Origin: Marinomonas piezotolerans
GTDB taxonomy: Bacteria > Pseudomonadota > Gammaproteobacteria > Pseudomonadales > Marinomonadaceae
Direction of reading: 5' to 3'
Assembly: GCF_003362755.1 (NCBI RefSeq)
Contig: NZ_QKRA01000004.1
Coordinates: 124,001-188,000, forward strand
Length of the DNA stretch: 64,000 nt
The translations under genes and the position numbers were made by a program. The notes below the pieces were generated by a model. The model did not search any database, had not been told where the DNA came from, and saw only the letters and a list, made by a program, of their open reading frames with translations. Position 1 is the stretch's first letter, and the number at the start of each line of letters is the position of its first letter. Shown in pieces: positions 1 through 9,575 of this stretch.

Positions 1-174
1 AAATTAGATGGCGAAGTGCAAGCCGAAATACCGTTTGATATCCGAGGGGATCGTTGGCGTGTTTGGTCAAGCAAACGGTTGATGCCTGGGTTCGATGGCA
101 TGTGGACGGTGGACATTGTCAAAGATAACGAAGTCGTCGACAGTTACTCGTTTGATTATGTCGATGAGTGGTAA
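1..174 (+). CDS. C-terminal end of a DUF2914-type protein (partial)
   Basis: Frame 1 is open from the first base to a TAA stop, giving the last 57 residues of a protein whose start lies outside the window. The segment contains RGDRWRVWSSKRL followed by a Gly/Trp-rich stretch (PGFDGMWTVDIV) and an acidic tail. This matches the usual shape of a DUF2914 C-terminal domain, a small beta-rich domain of unknown function often attached to membrane or export-associated proteins. Only the family resemblance is claimed; the rest of the protein cannot be seen. Confidence 0.6.
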   Translation, partial: KLDGEVQAEIPFDIRGDRWRVWSSKRLMPGFDGMWTVDIVKDNEVVDSYSFDYVDEW

Positions 175-209
175 GATATAAGCCGAATGCAGCTTTAAGG
201 TGATAAGAC

Positions 210-542
210 ATGCCCCATATACGAGTGCGCGGCTTGCCGTTGGAAGATCTAGAATCGGTTTCAGATCTATTAGTTGAAACCTTAGCGGAGTTAACCGACA
301 CGCCGAACTCCCATTTTACACTTGAATACCAAGCATCGACGTTCTTTGCTGTGGGCGGCGCTTCGCCTGCTTACCCTTTTATCGAAATTTTATGGTTTGA
401 TCGTGGTGCGGCCATCAAAGCGAAGGTGGCCCAAGCGGTGGATGACTTATTTAGACCGTTGATCGAGCCAGGGCAAGATATAACGACACTGTTTACAGAC
501 ATAAACAAAGCCGATTATTTTGAAAACGGTGCACACTTTTAG
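210..542 (+). CDS. DUF1904 family (tautomerase-fold-like) protein
   Basis: A 110-aa protein starting MPHIRVRGL. The Met-Pro start, the LxxLxxELAELTDTP stretch and the following HFTLE segment are typical of DUF1904 proteins, which resemble the 4-oxalocrotonate tautomerase/MIF fold, where Pro-2 is the catalytic base. Substrate and role are unknown. Start is the only ATG before the conserved core, 35 bp downstream of the preceding stop. It is followed by a clear intrinsic terminator, so it ends its transcription unit. Confidence 0.7.
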   Translation: MPHIRVRGLPLEDLESVSDLLVETLAELTDTPNSHFTLEYQASTFFAVGGASPAYPFIEILWFDRGAAIKAKVAQAVDDLFRPLIEPGQDITTLFTDINKADYFENGAHF

Positions 543-569
543 CGGATAACGCACGATCGAATGTAGATT

Positions 570-606
570 AAAAGCCTTTTGGATAGACAACCAAAAGGCT
601 TTTTTA
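570..606 (+). terminator. Intrinsic terminator after the DUF1904 gene
   Basis: AAAAGCCTTTTGG and CCAAAAGGCTTTT form a perfect stem around an 8-nt loop, followed by a run of Ts. It lies 28 bp after the DUF1904 stop codon. Confidence 0.85.
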
Positions 607-730
607 TTGGCTGTGACTCAAGCGAATCATGGTCAAGGTCGATTATATACTTCGCTTTGCGCGATAGAAGTCGCTTAGCATAGTGCCCATGTTGTCTAAG
701 CCAAACATTGACTGTCCAATGAGTTATTGC

Positions 731-746
731 GTACAAATATAAGTAC
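731..746 (+). promoter_or_regulatory. Possible YefM-type operator
   Basis: Two GTAC cores (731-734 and 743-746) separated by 8 AT-rich bases sit about 20 bp before the antitoxin start. Known YefM-YoeB operators are built on TGTACA palindromes, so this could be the autoregulatory site. It is inferred from a short motif only. Confidence 0.3.
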
Positions 747-765
747 TTACTTGAAGGAGTATATT

Positions 766-993
766 ATGGATACGTTAAGCTATTCAGCCTTTAGAACTAA
801 CCTTGCCAGTACACTCGATAAAGTGAACGACGATCATAAGCCCGTTCTCATTACTCGTCAGGGCGGTAAACCGGCAGTACTGATTAGTTTGGAAGATTTC
901 CAAGCGTATGAAGAAACAGCTTATTTGATGGCAAGTCCCAAAAACGCCTCTCGTTTAAACGAAGCCATTGCCGAAGTGGAGAGTAACTCATGA
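766..993 (+). CDS. yefM: Phd/YefM-family antitoxin, orphan
   Basis: A 75-aa protein starting MDTLSYSAFRTNLAS. It has the YefM features: an N-terminal DNA-binding segment, then LITRQGGKPAVLISLEDF and the toxin-neutralising EETAYLMASP region close to the E. coli YefM C-terminus. The start at 766 is chosen because GAAGGAG lies 8-13 bp upstream; the longer reading from 727 lacks a site. In intact loci yoeB begins at an overlapping ATGA. That ATGA is present here (991), but the frame reads Met-Asn-His-stop, so the toxin is absent. The downstream DNA is the opposite-strand NTPase gene, which overlaps the last 6 bp. Confidence 0.85.
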   Translation: MDTLSYSAFRTNLASTLDKVNDDHKPVLITRQGGKPAVLISLEDFQAYEETAYLMASPKNASRLNEAIAEVESNS

Positions 994-3900
994 ATCACTA
1001 AACCGCTCCCTTTCCAGCAAATCAATAACGATTATTTCTAACTCATGAATTCTAGGATAGTTTTCAGCAATACTCAGCCAATGGGTTTTAAGCGCTCCTG
1101 AAAGCTCGCTCAAGTTGACTAACCTATCGTCAATACGCCATCGCTTTATTGGCTCTACATCCTGCGCAACTAATAAGAAGACACCACACCCAGCACCTTC
1201 CTGTCGAAGATAATCGCCCGCGAGCTGATTTCTTAATCGCTCTTTTAATTTAGGGCCTGTCCATGATTTATCCAGCAGCTTTAGCTCAACAGGAACGGGA
1301 GATTGTACATTTGTATTATGAAGCCAAATATCCATGCGCTGGCCATTTGCAAGTTCAGACTCTTGAGCCGTTGTGTACTGTCCGTGGCTGTTCTGGTTGA
1401 GCCAGCCAGCAATCAGAGTGCGCATTTCTGTTTCGCCCTCGGTTCTTTTCCAAGTCCGCCATGGGCTGTCATTACCGCGCTCTAACCAGTTTTTTAAATC
1501 GTTTAGTCGATTAACCGTATGATTAAAAAGTTGGCGATGGGTCGCAGGTGTTACTGTCCGATTTTTATCAAACTGACAAAACTGATCTACCGTCCAGAGC
1601 TCTAAATCACCATCTACCATCGCCCTTTTATAGGCTTGTTGAACCATCCATTTTCGATACTCAGGCTCGGGGTGTTCTTCAATCAGTTGTTTGATAGCTG
1701 CATAACTAGCAAAACCAGTCATATTACATAGAAGTGAAAACAGTGTGCTCCGAGCACTTTGTGCATCATCTCTCAACTCTGGAGTATATATTCCGCCGTC
1801 GGCACGGTTTATATCATCTTTGGACGGAATATATTTATGCATGAGGACATAGAGCTTTTTCAGGTGCTCTGGTGTCTTGAAGTAACCTATGTTAGGCACA
1901 CTAAATGATCTATGACTTTCACCAACAAGAGCGGTAACAAAAATCTGAGCCGCTCGACTGACTAGCTCATGATCAATCCCTTCTAACCATTGTTCAAGCT
2001 GAGGAATGCCATTAACTGGATCACTATCAACCAAAAGAGCAAACCAGCAAGCAACACTATCTAAATCGTTACTTTTATCTATTTCTTGTTTTGCAATACT
2101 TGCCAAGCGATTAGGGTCACTCTTCCCAGAAATTAGAAGGTGTATACAATCTCTTCGATTCTCCGGATTTAGTTTGTTTGGGTTGGCCTCCAACCACTCC
2201 AAAAGGGAAGTTGCTATATCTTCATGTAACCAAGGAGCACTGAATACAAGGGAGTCCAATACACGGTAATGCAAATCTAGTTCTGCGTTTTCTAGCTCCC
2301 AAATAAGTTCTTGGGTAACCGCTTTTGTAACCAATGATGGGAATGTTCGGTACATGCTCTCAAACCAACTAGGAAAACCATTTATCTCCCACGTGATATA
2401 GCGCAACGCATGATGTACTTCTGGTTCACTTAAATGTTGAGGGAATTCAGGGAGTACAGCGGCCTCAATTTCCAAACCAGCCACTGCAAAAATCAAAGCC
2501 GAAGAAACTGAATTACTTCTTCTACCGCTTTCAGATTGAAGTGTAGGAGTATAAATTCTCCAATGATTCATCGCAGAGTCGCGATAAGCAAGTGCAACAT
2601 CTTCACCAAAGTCCGAAATAAGAAACCTCCAATCAGAGCCCTCACTTCGATTTGTCTGTAAAGAACTTCCACTTATTTCATCCATCAACCAACAGTGTTC
2701 GTTAGTGATTTCTCCAGTGTTATTAGCTGTTATCAACCGATGAAAATTGGTTTTCAGATCCGCTATCCAAGCGTTACGAGATGCTTTTTCTTCCTCTTCC
2801 CTTAAACGATATTGATGCTCATACTCTTGCTGTTCTTGTTGATGCTTTACTTCCCATTCAGAAATTGGAGGATCAATCAAAGTATCTAACTTATTTGTCA
2901 AAATAGCACTATGCTCTACGCTTGCTTTTAGCTTCGATAGCATACCCGATGGTTTGTCGTGTCTGCTGTAAACACGAAAGGCAGTGCTAAGCGCAATAGA
3001 TTGATCATTTTCTAATGCTCGATAACGTATAAATGAAAGCAGTCTTTGAAAACTCTCAACTGTTTCAAATGCCCAAAAATGACCTTTCCAAAAAATAGAA
3101 GAATCGGAGCTCAAAGGCTCGCTTTTCGAATCTGCTAGCTGCTTAGCTTTCTCCTGTTCGATACAACTCCAATAGAGCTGGTCATTCAACTCACTCCAAT
3201 TTGGTATCAGTTCCGCTAAGTTACTTTCATAATCGTCATAGTGCCGTCCTCCCCAAGAACTGTATAGAGGTAGCATCATAAGAATGAATAAACTTTCATC
3301 GGAAAAGGAAAATGGATGTTTAAGGTCAACTAGACGCTCAACAGCATGAACAGCAATACTTAGAAGCCATGAATTAGCCTCAGATACTTTACATTCTCTC
3401 TTTTCAACGTATGGAGGAGTGTTTAAGTAAACAAGTAAACCAACAAGAAGCTCCTGATAAATAAGAGCATTTCCAACAATCGGCATTCGTTCGATGAATT
3501 GATGGAGTGATCGTCTCAATCTATTGGCTTCAAAGCGTTCATTAGGAGAAAATTGTAATCTGCCAAGGGAAAGGAGAACATTTTGAATATTCTCACTGGT
3601 TGGCTCAGTTTCATCAATTATCTCTCTCAGTAGTGAACGTGGGAGTTTGTCACCGCTTTGATTGAGACCTCGCCATAAAGATTGTATTTGTTCATCAGTA
3701 CCGCAAGTCATGACCACCCGAGCAGAGGTGATTCGAGAATAAATTCCTCGAATCGGGTTAAGAGCTATTTCTAGCAAAGGAGCAACGCAGTCGGTCATTT
3801 TTCCTTGCCAAACCAATCGAGCAAGAAAGAAAATAGCATCATCATTTTCTTTGTGTTGATCGATAAGCTGTAAGGTATCGTTTGTCAGGGCAGCATCTGC

Positions 3901-5298
3901 AATTCTTGCAATTGCGCCATTATCTCTTCCAGCACCATTATTTTCATCGTCGATGATTCGACGAATAATATTCTTCAGAATAGTTTGTCTTTTGGGTAAA
4001 GAGAGCTTAGATGGATCACCGCCTTCAATAGCAATTTCAGGGGCAATACGTAAAACGGCATCTCTTATGCCATCATCCCACAAGATTAACCAAGGCAGGA
4101 TAGGACGGAGTCTTGGCCTAATGATTGTCTCGCCATATTGTTCTCCAATAAATAAACGCTCTATAGACAAACGACTGTCGCCATTAGCTATCAGGTAAGC
4201 AAACCATTTGGCTGCGAGTATCTCCCTGATATCACGATGCCTAAATCGAACTGCTCCGTATATGACGTCGCTGAAAATACCTCGCTCCAAAAGGGCATTC
4301 ACATCACTCGGATGCCAATCAGAAAGTACAGCTCTAGCATCTATTCCCAATTTGTCGGGTGAGGCGTCTGGAATATTAATATTTGATTGGCCGCTCATGA
4401 CGACAGCGGCAGCCAAACGCTGCGCACCCTTATGGGCTTGCTCTAAATTTAACGGCTGACGTTGTGCCCTATCTATATTATGTTCATCACTCAATTGCTC
4501 ATTTATACTGTGTTCTAGTAGATCTAGACGGCTACCAAGTTTTTTATCCTTTCTCCATTTGGATAAAATACTGTCTAAATCAAGAGGCCGTTGAGCCAAG
4601 CTCCAAATACTCGCTCTATCAATTTCCCTTAAGAGTTCATCAATGTCATTCACCGATCTTTTTTCACAGAAACAGCGAATTCTTTCCTCATCTAAAGGCC
4701 TCATGCCGAGTACAGTCAAAGCACTTTGAGGTTGAGTGGGATTATCTTCTGTACTGTCATCCTCATGTTTCTTTGCAGCTAAAAATAAATATCTATTCAG
4801 CAACTCTAGATCAGCTTCTGGTCGCCAAGAGTAAGGACGGCTGGAAACATAAAGATGCATTCTATGAGCACCTTTTTTGATGCCTTTAGAGAATTTCCTT
4901 AACGCAGATTCAAAAGCCCTCGGAGTTTCTAACCTTGCTTCATCGACCGAATCCAAAAAGAACCAAGCTTCTTCTGTCGATTCTAACCAACCATTAAACT
5001 CCCCCTCTGTTCCAACCTCAAAGGCGTCATAAAAATCTTGTTCGATATCTTCAATACGAATAAAAAAGGATGGCCTGCCTTGTTCCGATAAGGCTTTGGC
5101 TCTATTACGTAATTCCTCGGTCTTGCCAGCACCAGCTTCAGCTAAAATGACACAGCGATATTCACCTTCTAAATCAGCCCAAGTTTTTAGCGCTGAATGG
5201 CCTAAAGAAAAAAGCAATTGATTATTATCTAGATCTTCTTGGTCTTCTGAAATCATTGAAAATTGACGATCTAATGGAATGTACTTTTCTTTAGTCAT
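988..5298 (-). CDS. Large P-loop NTPase with C-terminal PD-(D/E)xK nuclease, putative defence protein
   Basis: A 1436-aa protein. Residues 53-61 (AEAGAGKTE) form a Walker A motif, and 111-122 (WFFLDSVDEAR) a Walker B ending in DEA. SSRPYSW around 156-162 resembles the sensor arginine region of NACHT/STAND ATPases. A long helical middle (about 300-1250) has the look of a repeat scaffold. Near the C-terminus D1323 (QRMDIW) is followed by E1338-x-K1340 (PVELKLL), the layout of a PD-(D/E)xK nuclease, then an amphipathic NQLAGDYLR helix. An NTPase sensor with a long scaffold and a nuclease is the logic of Avs-like antiviral proteins. Usually those nucleases are N-terminal, so this one may be a different family. 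It is monocistronic, 310 bp from astB and tail-to-tail with the orphan antitoxin. Function is inferred, not shown. Confidence 0.6.
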   Translation of the reverse strand: MTKEKYIPLDRQFSMISEDQEDLDNNQLLFSLGHSALKTWADLEGEYRCVILAEAGAGKTEELRNRAKALSEQGRPSFFIRIEDIEQDFYDAFEVGTEGEFNGWLESTEEAWFFLDSVDEARLETPRAFESALRKFSKGIKKGAHRMHLYVSSRPYSWRPEADLELLNRYLFLAAKKHEDDSTEDNPTQPQSALTVLGMRPLDEERIRCFCEKRSVNDIDELLREIDRASIWSLAQRPLDLDSILSKWRKDKKLGSRLDLLEHSINEQLSDEHNIDRAQRQPLNLEQAHKGAQRLAAAVVMSGQSNINIPDASPDKLGIDARAVLSDWHPSDVNALLERGIFSDVIYGAVRFRHRDIREILAAKWFAYLIANGDSRLSIERLFIGEQYGETIIRPRLRPILPWLILWDDGIRDAVLRIAPEIAIEGGDPSKLSLPKRQTILKNIIRRIIDDENNGAGRDNGAIARIADAALTNDTLQLIDQHKENDDAIFFLARLVWQGKMTDCVAPLLEIALNPIRGIYSRITSARVVMTCGTDEQIQSLWRGLNQSGDKLPRSLLREIIDETEPTSENIQNVLLSLGRLQFSPNERFEANRLRRSLHQFIERMPIVGNALIYQELLVGLLVYLNTPPYVEKRECKVSEANSWLLSIAVHAVERLVDLKHPFSFSDESLFILMMLPLYSSWGGRHYDDYESNLAELIPNWSELNDQLYWSCIEQEKAKQLADSKSEPLSSDSSIFWKGHFWAFETVESFQRLLSFIRYRALENDQSIALSTAFRVYSRHDKPSGMLSKLKASVEHSAILTNKLDTLIDPPISEWEVKHQQEQQEYEHQYRLREEEEKASRNAWIADLKTNFHRLITANNTGEITNEHCWLMDEISGSSLQTNRSEGSDWRFLISDFGEDVALAYRDSAMNHWRIYTPTLQSESGRRSNSVSSALIFAVAGLEIEAAVLPEFPQHLSEPEVHHALRYITWEINGFPSWFESMYRTFPSLVTKAVTQELIWELENAELDLHYRVLDSLVFSAPWLHEDIATSLLEWLEANPNKLNPENRRDCIHLLISGKSDPNRLASIAKQEIDKSNDLDSVACWFALLVDSDPVNGIPQLEQWLEGIDHELVSRAAQIFVTALVGESHRSFSVPNIGYFKTPEHLKKLYVLMHKYIPSKDDINRADGGIYTPELRDDAQSARSTLFSLLCNMTGFASYAAIKQLIEEHPEPEYRKWMVQQAYKRAMVDGDLELWTVDQFCQFDKNRTVTPATHRQLFNHTVNRLNDLKNWLERGNDSPWRTWKRTEGETEMRTLIAGWLNQNSHGQYTTAQESELANGQRMDIWLHNTNVQSPVPVELKLLDKSWTGPKLKERLRNQLAGDYLRQEGAGCGVFLLVAQDVEPIKRWRIDDRLVNLSELSGALKTHWLSIAENYPRIHELEIIVIDLLERERFSDS

Positions 5299-5558
5299 AG
5301 ATAATAAGTTCGCTTCATCAACAAAAAACAGAGGGAGACTATACAGTTACTAGGTTTAACAATAGCGCTAACACATTAAGGCTCCAAGCTGAATTTCTCT
5401 GCTTGAACATCAAGATAAGCAAAGCTATTGAAAACTAGTTTTTCAGTACAGAATAGGTTTCATCCGCTAGGCGATACCATCAGAGTAATAAGGTTGAGGT
5501 ATGAAAATTCATTCAGCTATTAGAAGCGTTTTAGAATGAACTATATGGCTAGTGAGTA
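5299..5558. other. Intergenic DNA upstream of the NTPase gene
   Basis: Together with the terminator at 5559-5582 this 309-bp gap separates astB from the NTPase gene. It must contain the NTPase promoter (minus strand). I see no further gene or repeat. Confidence 0.5.
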
Positions 5559-5582
5559 GAAAAAGGGGGGGAAATCCCCCAA
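5559..5582 (-). terminator. Terminator of the arginine catabolism operon
   Basis: Read on the minus strand, a GGGGG-ATTT-CCCCC hairpin followed by CCTTTTT lies about 27 bp after the astB stop. Confidence 0.75.
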
Positions 5583-5607
5583 TTTTGCTCAACACTGATT
5601 TCAGTGA

Positions 5608-6957
5608 TTAGGCTTTTTGAAAGTCGTACACGCTGCCAAGCTGTAGTATTTGGGTGAGTTCATCCAGTGCTTGGCGACTTTCTGTTAGTAAGTTTGGATC
5701 AGCTAAATCGGCTTCGATCAAGCGATCGCGGTAGTGCTTATCAATCCATGTATTGAGCGTTTCGAACAGTTGATCATTCATCAAGGTCGCAGGATTCACT
5801 GCGGCCAGTTCCTGCTCATTGAGGGCAACACGTAAACGCAGGCAAGCAGGGCCTCCGCCATTGCTCATGCTTTGTTTAAGGTCGAACACTTTCACGTGTT
5901 TAATGGGCGTTGTTTGGTTTACTAAGTCGTTCAGATAGGCCCAAACACGAGCATTATTCTCAACTTCCCCCGGTACAACTAAGGTCATTTCGCCATTTTT
6001 ATGGGATAACAACTGACTATTGAAGAGGTACGACTGCACACAGTCTTCGACTGATACCGCCACTTCAGGAACTTCGACAAAGTAAAACGGAGTATGCTCA
6101 TCGCCCCATGCCCGCAAAATATCTGCTTTCATTTGCTCGCGTTTGAGGAATGCTCGTTCATGGTAAAAATGTACGTTGCCATTGCCAACTGCGATCACGT
6201 CATTATGGAATACACCCGCATCAATGACATCGGGGTGTTGTTGCGCAAACACTGTTTTCTCAGGATCTAAACCATGATTCCGCGCCACGGCCTGAGACGC
6301 TTCTAAGGTATGTCGTGCCGGATAGTGTTGCGGTCTTGGCATTGCGGTGTTGAATGCGGACATGCCATACACAAAGAACTCAACACCTTGTTGCCCATAG
6401 TCTTTGCAGAAGCGCGTATGGTTGGCTGCCCCTTCGTCACCAAAGTGATCCACGCTGGGGAGCGTAGGGTGGTGAGCAAAGTATTGAGGGTTGTTAAATG
6501 TGGCTTTTAGCACTGCACTGGTGGTTTCGTGCTCTATGGACCGATGAAATTTATTAACAAGGTTGGCTGGGGTAAAGTGTACACGGCCATCTTTGCTATC
6601 GGCACTGGGTGACACGGTTGCGGCGTTCGCCGTCCACATGCAAGAAGCAGAGCTGACGGCAGCCAATAGTTTAGGGGCTTGTTGAGCGGCCTGAGCAAGC
6701 ACTTGAGCATCGCTGCCGATGAAACCGAGTGATCGAAGAGTGGGGATATGAGGGCGCTCGTGGGGTGCTAATACCCCCTGTACAAATCCCATATCTGCTA
6801 GGGCTTTCATTTTTACCAAGCCTTGTTTGGCAGCGGCTTTGGGATTAGACGGGTGAGTTGAGTTCTGTTGGGAGGCAACATTACCAAACGACAAGCCGCT
6901 GTAGTTATGAGTGGGTCCAACTAGACCATCGAAATTCGCCTCAGTTGCGTAACTCAT
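5608..6957 (-). CDS. astB: N-succinylarginine dihydrolase
   Basis: A 449-aa protein (E. coli AstB is 447). It hydrolyses N2-succinylarginine to succinylornithine, CO2 and two ammonia in the cytoplasmic AST pathway. The N-terminus ([22 protein letters not shown]), the block around [22 protein letters not shown] and the [13 protein letters not shown] segment with the catalytic cysteine are all family hallmarks. Start 6957 is preferred over 6975 because GAGGAG lies just upstream of it. It is the last gene of aruF-aruG-astD-astB, 26 bp after astD, and is followed by a terminator. Confidence 0.95.
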   Translation of the reverse strand: MSYATEANFDGLVGPTHNYSGLSFGNVASQQNSTHPSNPKAAAKQGLVKMKALADMGFVQGVLAPHERPHIPTLRSLGFIGSDAQVLAQAAQQAPKLLAAVSSASCMWTANAATVSPSADSKDGRVHFTPANLVNKFHRSIEHETTSAVLKATFNNPQYFAHHPTLPSVDHFGDEGAANHTRFCKDYGQQGVEFFVYGMSAFNTAMPRPQHYPARHTLEASQAVARNHGLDPEKTVFAQQHPDVIDAGVFHNDVIAVGNGNVHFYHERAFLKREQMKADILRAWGDEHTPFYFVEVPEVAVSVEDCVQSYLFNSQLLSHKNGEMTLVVPGEVENNARVWAYLNDLVNQTTPIKHVKVFDLKQSMSNGGGPACLRLRVALNEQELAAVNPATLMNDQLFETLNTWIDKHYRDRLIEADLADPNLLTESRQALDELTQILQLGSVYDFQKA

Positions 6958-6983
6958 TGTTATCTCCTCAGTCATTATCGTGA

Positions 6984-8456
6984 TTATAGCGTTACGCCAT
7001 TGGGAAGCGTATCGGGTACTTTAAGTTCTTCGACTTCAATGCTAGCGACAGGGTACGCACAATAGTCTGCCGCATAGTATGCGCTTGCTCTGTGATTGCC
7101 ACTGGCGCCCGTGCCTCCGAAGGGCGCTGAACTGGATGCGCCTGTCGTTTGGCGATTCCAATTGATGATGCCCGCTCGACTGTGTTGTAAGAACCATTCA
7201 TATTCTTCGCGCTGATCAGATAGGATTCCTGCAGACAGGCCAAAACGAGTGTTGTTCGCAATATCCATTGCCTGATCAAGGCTGTTGTAACGAATCACCG
7301 TCAGTAATGGCCCAAAATATTCTTCATCTGGTAAGGTGTCGAGCACCTCGGTAGCGTCAAGGATACCGGGCGTAACAAAGCCTGTTTGACGATCACCTCG
7401 TGTCATTTCAACAATCGGTGTAGCGCCTAGCTTGACCAGCTTTTGGTAATTCTGAAGCAGACCGTCGGCAGCTTGGGCTGATACTACTGGTCCCATGAAT
7501 GGAGCGGGCTCAGCGTCAAAACGATCAATGACCAATGAACGGGTTGCGTTGGCTAACTGCTCGATAATGTGGTCACCATGAGCGCCTTTTGGTATCAGTA
7601 ATCGTCGTGCACAGGTGCAACGTTGACCAGCAGACAGGAACGCGGATTGAACGATTTCATGAATCACCGCGCGCGTATCTTGGGTGTGTTGTGAGACCAG
7701 CAGCGGGTTATTGCCGCCCATTTCTAAGGCAAGAATCTTACCCGGGTGCCCAGCGAAATTATCATGTAATAAATGGCCGACTTGAGGGCTGCCCGTAAAA
7801 AACAAACCGTCAATGCCATCATGGTTTGCTAACGCAATCCCTGTTTCACGTTGACCTTGAACAAGATTAAGGACCCCCGCAGGAATACCTGCTTGTTGCC
7901 ATAATTGAATGATTAAATCCGACACGGCAGGGGCTAATTCGCTAGGTTTGAAGACAATCGTATTGCCAGCAATGAGCGCTGGGACGATATGACCATTGGG
8001 GAGGTGGCCAGGGAAGTTGTAGGGCCCAAATACGGCCACTACGCCATGAGGTCTATGGCGTAAAACGGCTTTGGCGCCGGGTAAATTGGAGGCCTTAGTG
8101 CCAGTACGCTCATGGTATGCCGTTTGTGAGATGGTGACTTTACCAATCATTGCGGCGACTTCTGTGCGGGTTTCCCAGATAGGTTTGCCTGTTTCGCGGC
8201 TGATTAATGTTGCGATGTCTTCGCTATGGTTTTTAACCAGTGCTGCGAACCGCTCAATAATCTCAATACGCTCTTCAATACGGCGATTGGCCCAATTTGG
8301 AAACGCTTCTCTTGCGGCAGCAACCGCTTCATTTACTTGAGTGGTGTTTGCTGCTTGAGCTTGCCAAACGATAGACGCGTCGGCAGGGTCAACAGAAGAC
8401 ATCGGTTCGCCCAGACCTTGGATCCATTGATTATTGATGAAATGTTGCTGTTTCAT
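6984..8456 (-). CDS. astD: N-succinylglutamate 5-semialdehyde dehydrogenase
   Basis: A 490-aa NAD-dependent aldehyde dehydrogenase that oxidises succinylglutamate semialdehyde to succinylglutamate, step four of the AST pathway. The general-base motif [13 protein letters not shown] and the nucleophile region [13 protein letters not shown] (active-site Cys) are intact, as is the cofactor loop [15 protein letters not shown] site precedes the ATG. It lies 17 bp from aruG upstream and shortly before astB. The aminotransferase (astC/aruC) and desuccinylase (astE) genes are not in this window. Confidence 0.95.
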   Translation of the reverse strand: MKQQHFINNQWIQGLGEPMSSVDPADASIVWQAQAANTTQVNEAVAAAREAFPNWANRRIEERIEIIERFAALVKNHSEDIATLISRETGKPIWETRTEVAAMIGKVTISQTAYHERTGTKASNLPGAKAVLRHRPHGVVAVFGPYNFPGHLPNGHIVPALIAGNTIVFKPSELAPAVSDLIIQLWQQAGIPAGVLNLVQGQRETGIALANHDGIDGLFFTGSPQVGHLLHDNFAGHPGKILALEMGGNNPLLVSQHTQDTRAVIHEIVQSAFLSAGQRCTCARRLLIPKGAHGDHIIEQLANATRSLVIDRFDAEPAPFMGPVVSAQAADGLLQNYQKLVKLGATPIVEMTRGDRQTGFVTPGILDATEVLDTLPDEEYFGPLLTVIRYNSLDQAMDIANNTRFGLSAGILSDQREEYEWFLQHSRAGIINWNRQTTGASSSAPFGGTGASGNHRASAYYAADYCAYPVASIEVEELKVPDTLPNGVTL

Positions 8457-8473
8457 ACGTTCTCCTCGGTGAT

Positions 8474-9517
8474 TTAGCGACTGGTATAGGGTGACAACTC
8501 GACGACGCGTAAAGGCTCTTTGTGCTTTACGAGCAGTGCATCGGCTTCTTCTTGAGTCAGGATCAATCCACTGCCTGGGGGTGTCGAGCGCTGAATTAAA
8601 ATGCAGCGGTAGTCGCTGAGTTTAGCGTTAGACACCAGATATTGGGTGCCTTCATTTGTGCCTTTCGGTTGTCCAATGGTCGCAAGAACGAGACGGCTTT
8701 CACGTACCGCACGGAGGTCCTGAATGCGTGCCTCAAGCGTTGGGCCGCCATCAAAGATGTCCACATAGTTTTCAAACCGGAACCCTTCCTGCTCTAATAG
8801 GCGACGCGCAGGCTCGGTATTTTTATGAACTTTACCGATGACCTCCCGTGCTTCAGAGGCTAATAGGTTGACGTATACAGGGTTATTTGGCATCAGCTCG
8901 GCGATGAACTGTTTGCTACCTAGCGCTGTGAGCTCGTCTGCCCGATCGAAGTCGATCGAAAAGAACTGCCGTCCAAGGTTTTCCCAAAGTGGCGACGTAC
9001 CTTTTTCATCGCAGACGCCGCGCATCTCCGCAAACACTTTCTCAGTGAAACGTTCAGGAAATTGAGCCAAGAACATAAATCGGCTTTTGGACAGTAACTG
9101 GCCATTACGAGAGTGGCGGTAATCTTCTTCTAAAAATAGCGTGCACACCTCACTCACTCCCGTGTAGTCATTGTTCAGAACTAACGTAGGATGAAGGTTA
9201 TGAACGCCCAGTTCGCGAGAGGAGTGTGTAATTGTGCCTAAATGGTAGCTGTAAAAAGGTTCGTTTAATCCTACGGTTGATAGCAAACCGCAGGTACCGA
9301 CGATGTTATGTGTTTCCGTGTCTTCTAGGACAAATAGGTAGCTTTCTTCATAGGGTTGGTCAATATCTTCCTTGTTGAACGCAGCAATAGAGGCTGCAAT
9401 CTTATTTTTTAGAATCTTATTGTCAGCCACTAAGGAGGTAAACCCGACCCCAGTTTGCTCGGCCAAGCGATATAGATCAGCTAGGTCATCTTCACGTATC
9501 GGTCGTATAACCATCAT
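8474..9517 (-). CDS. aruG: Arginine/ornithine N-succinyltransferase, beta-type subunit
   Basis: A 347-aa GNAT-fold enzyme that transfers succinyl from succinyl-CoA to the alpha-amino group of arginine. It begins with MMVIRPIREDDLADLYRLA. The middle carries conserved SKSRFMFLAQFPERFTEKVFAEMRG and FSIDFDRADEL blocks, and later FDGGPTLEARIQDLR. It is a paralogue of the next gene upstream. Pseudomonas species have the same tandem (aruF alpha, aruG beta) while enterics have a single astA; assignment as beta rests on gene order. Confidence 0.88.
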   Translation of the reverse strand: MMVIRPIREDDLADLYRLAEQTGVGFTSLVADNKILKNKIAASIAAFNKEDIDQPYEESYLFVLEDTETHNIVGTCGLLSTVGLNEPFYSYHLGTITHSSRELGVHNLHPTLVLNNDYTGVSEVCTLFLEEDYRHSRNGQLLSKSRFMFLAQFPERFTEKVFAEMRGVCDEKGTSPLWENLGRQFFSIDFDRADELTALGSKQFIAELMPNNPVYVNLLASEAREVIGKVHKNTEPARRLLEQEGFRFENYVDIFDGGPTLEARIQDLRAVRESRLVLATIGQPKGTNEGTQYLVSNAKLSDYRCILIQRSTPPGSGLILTQEEADALLVKHKEPLRVVELSPYTSR

Positions 9518-9575
9518 AGCGTTAGTCCTCTTAATGCAATGCAGGGAGTCGTCAAAGATGACGGCTCAATAATAA

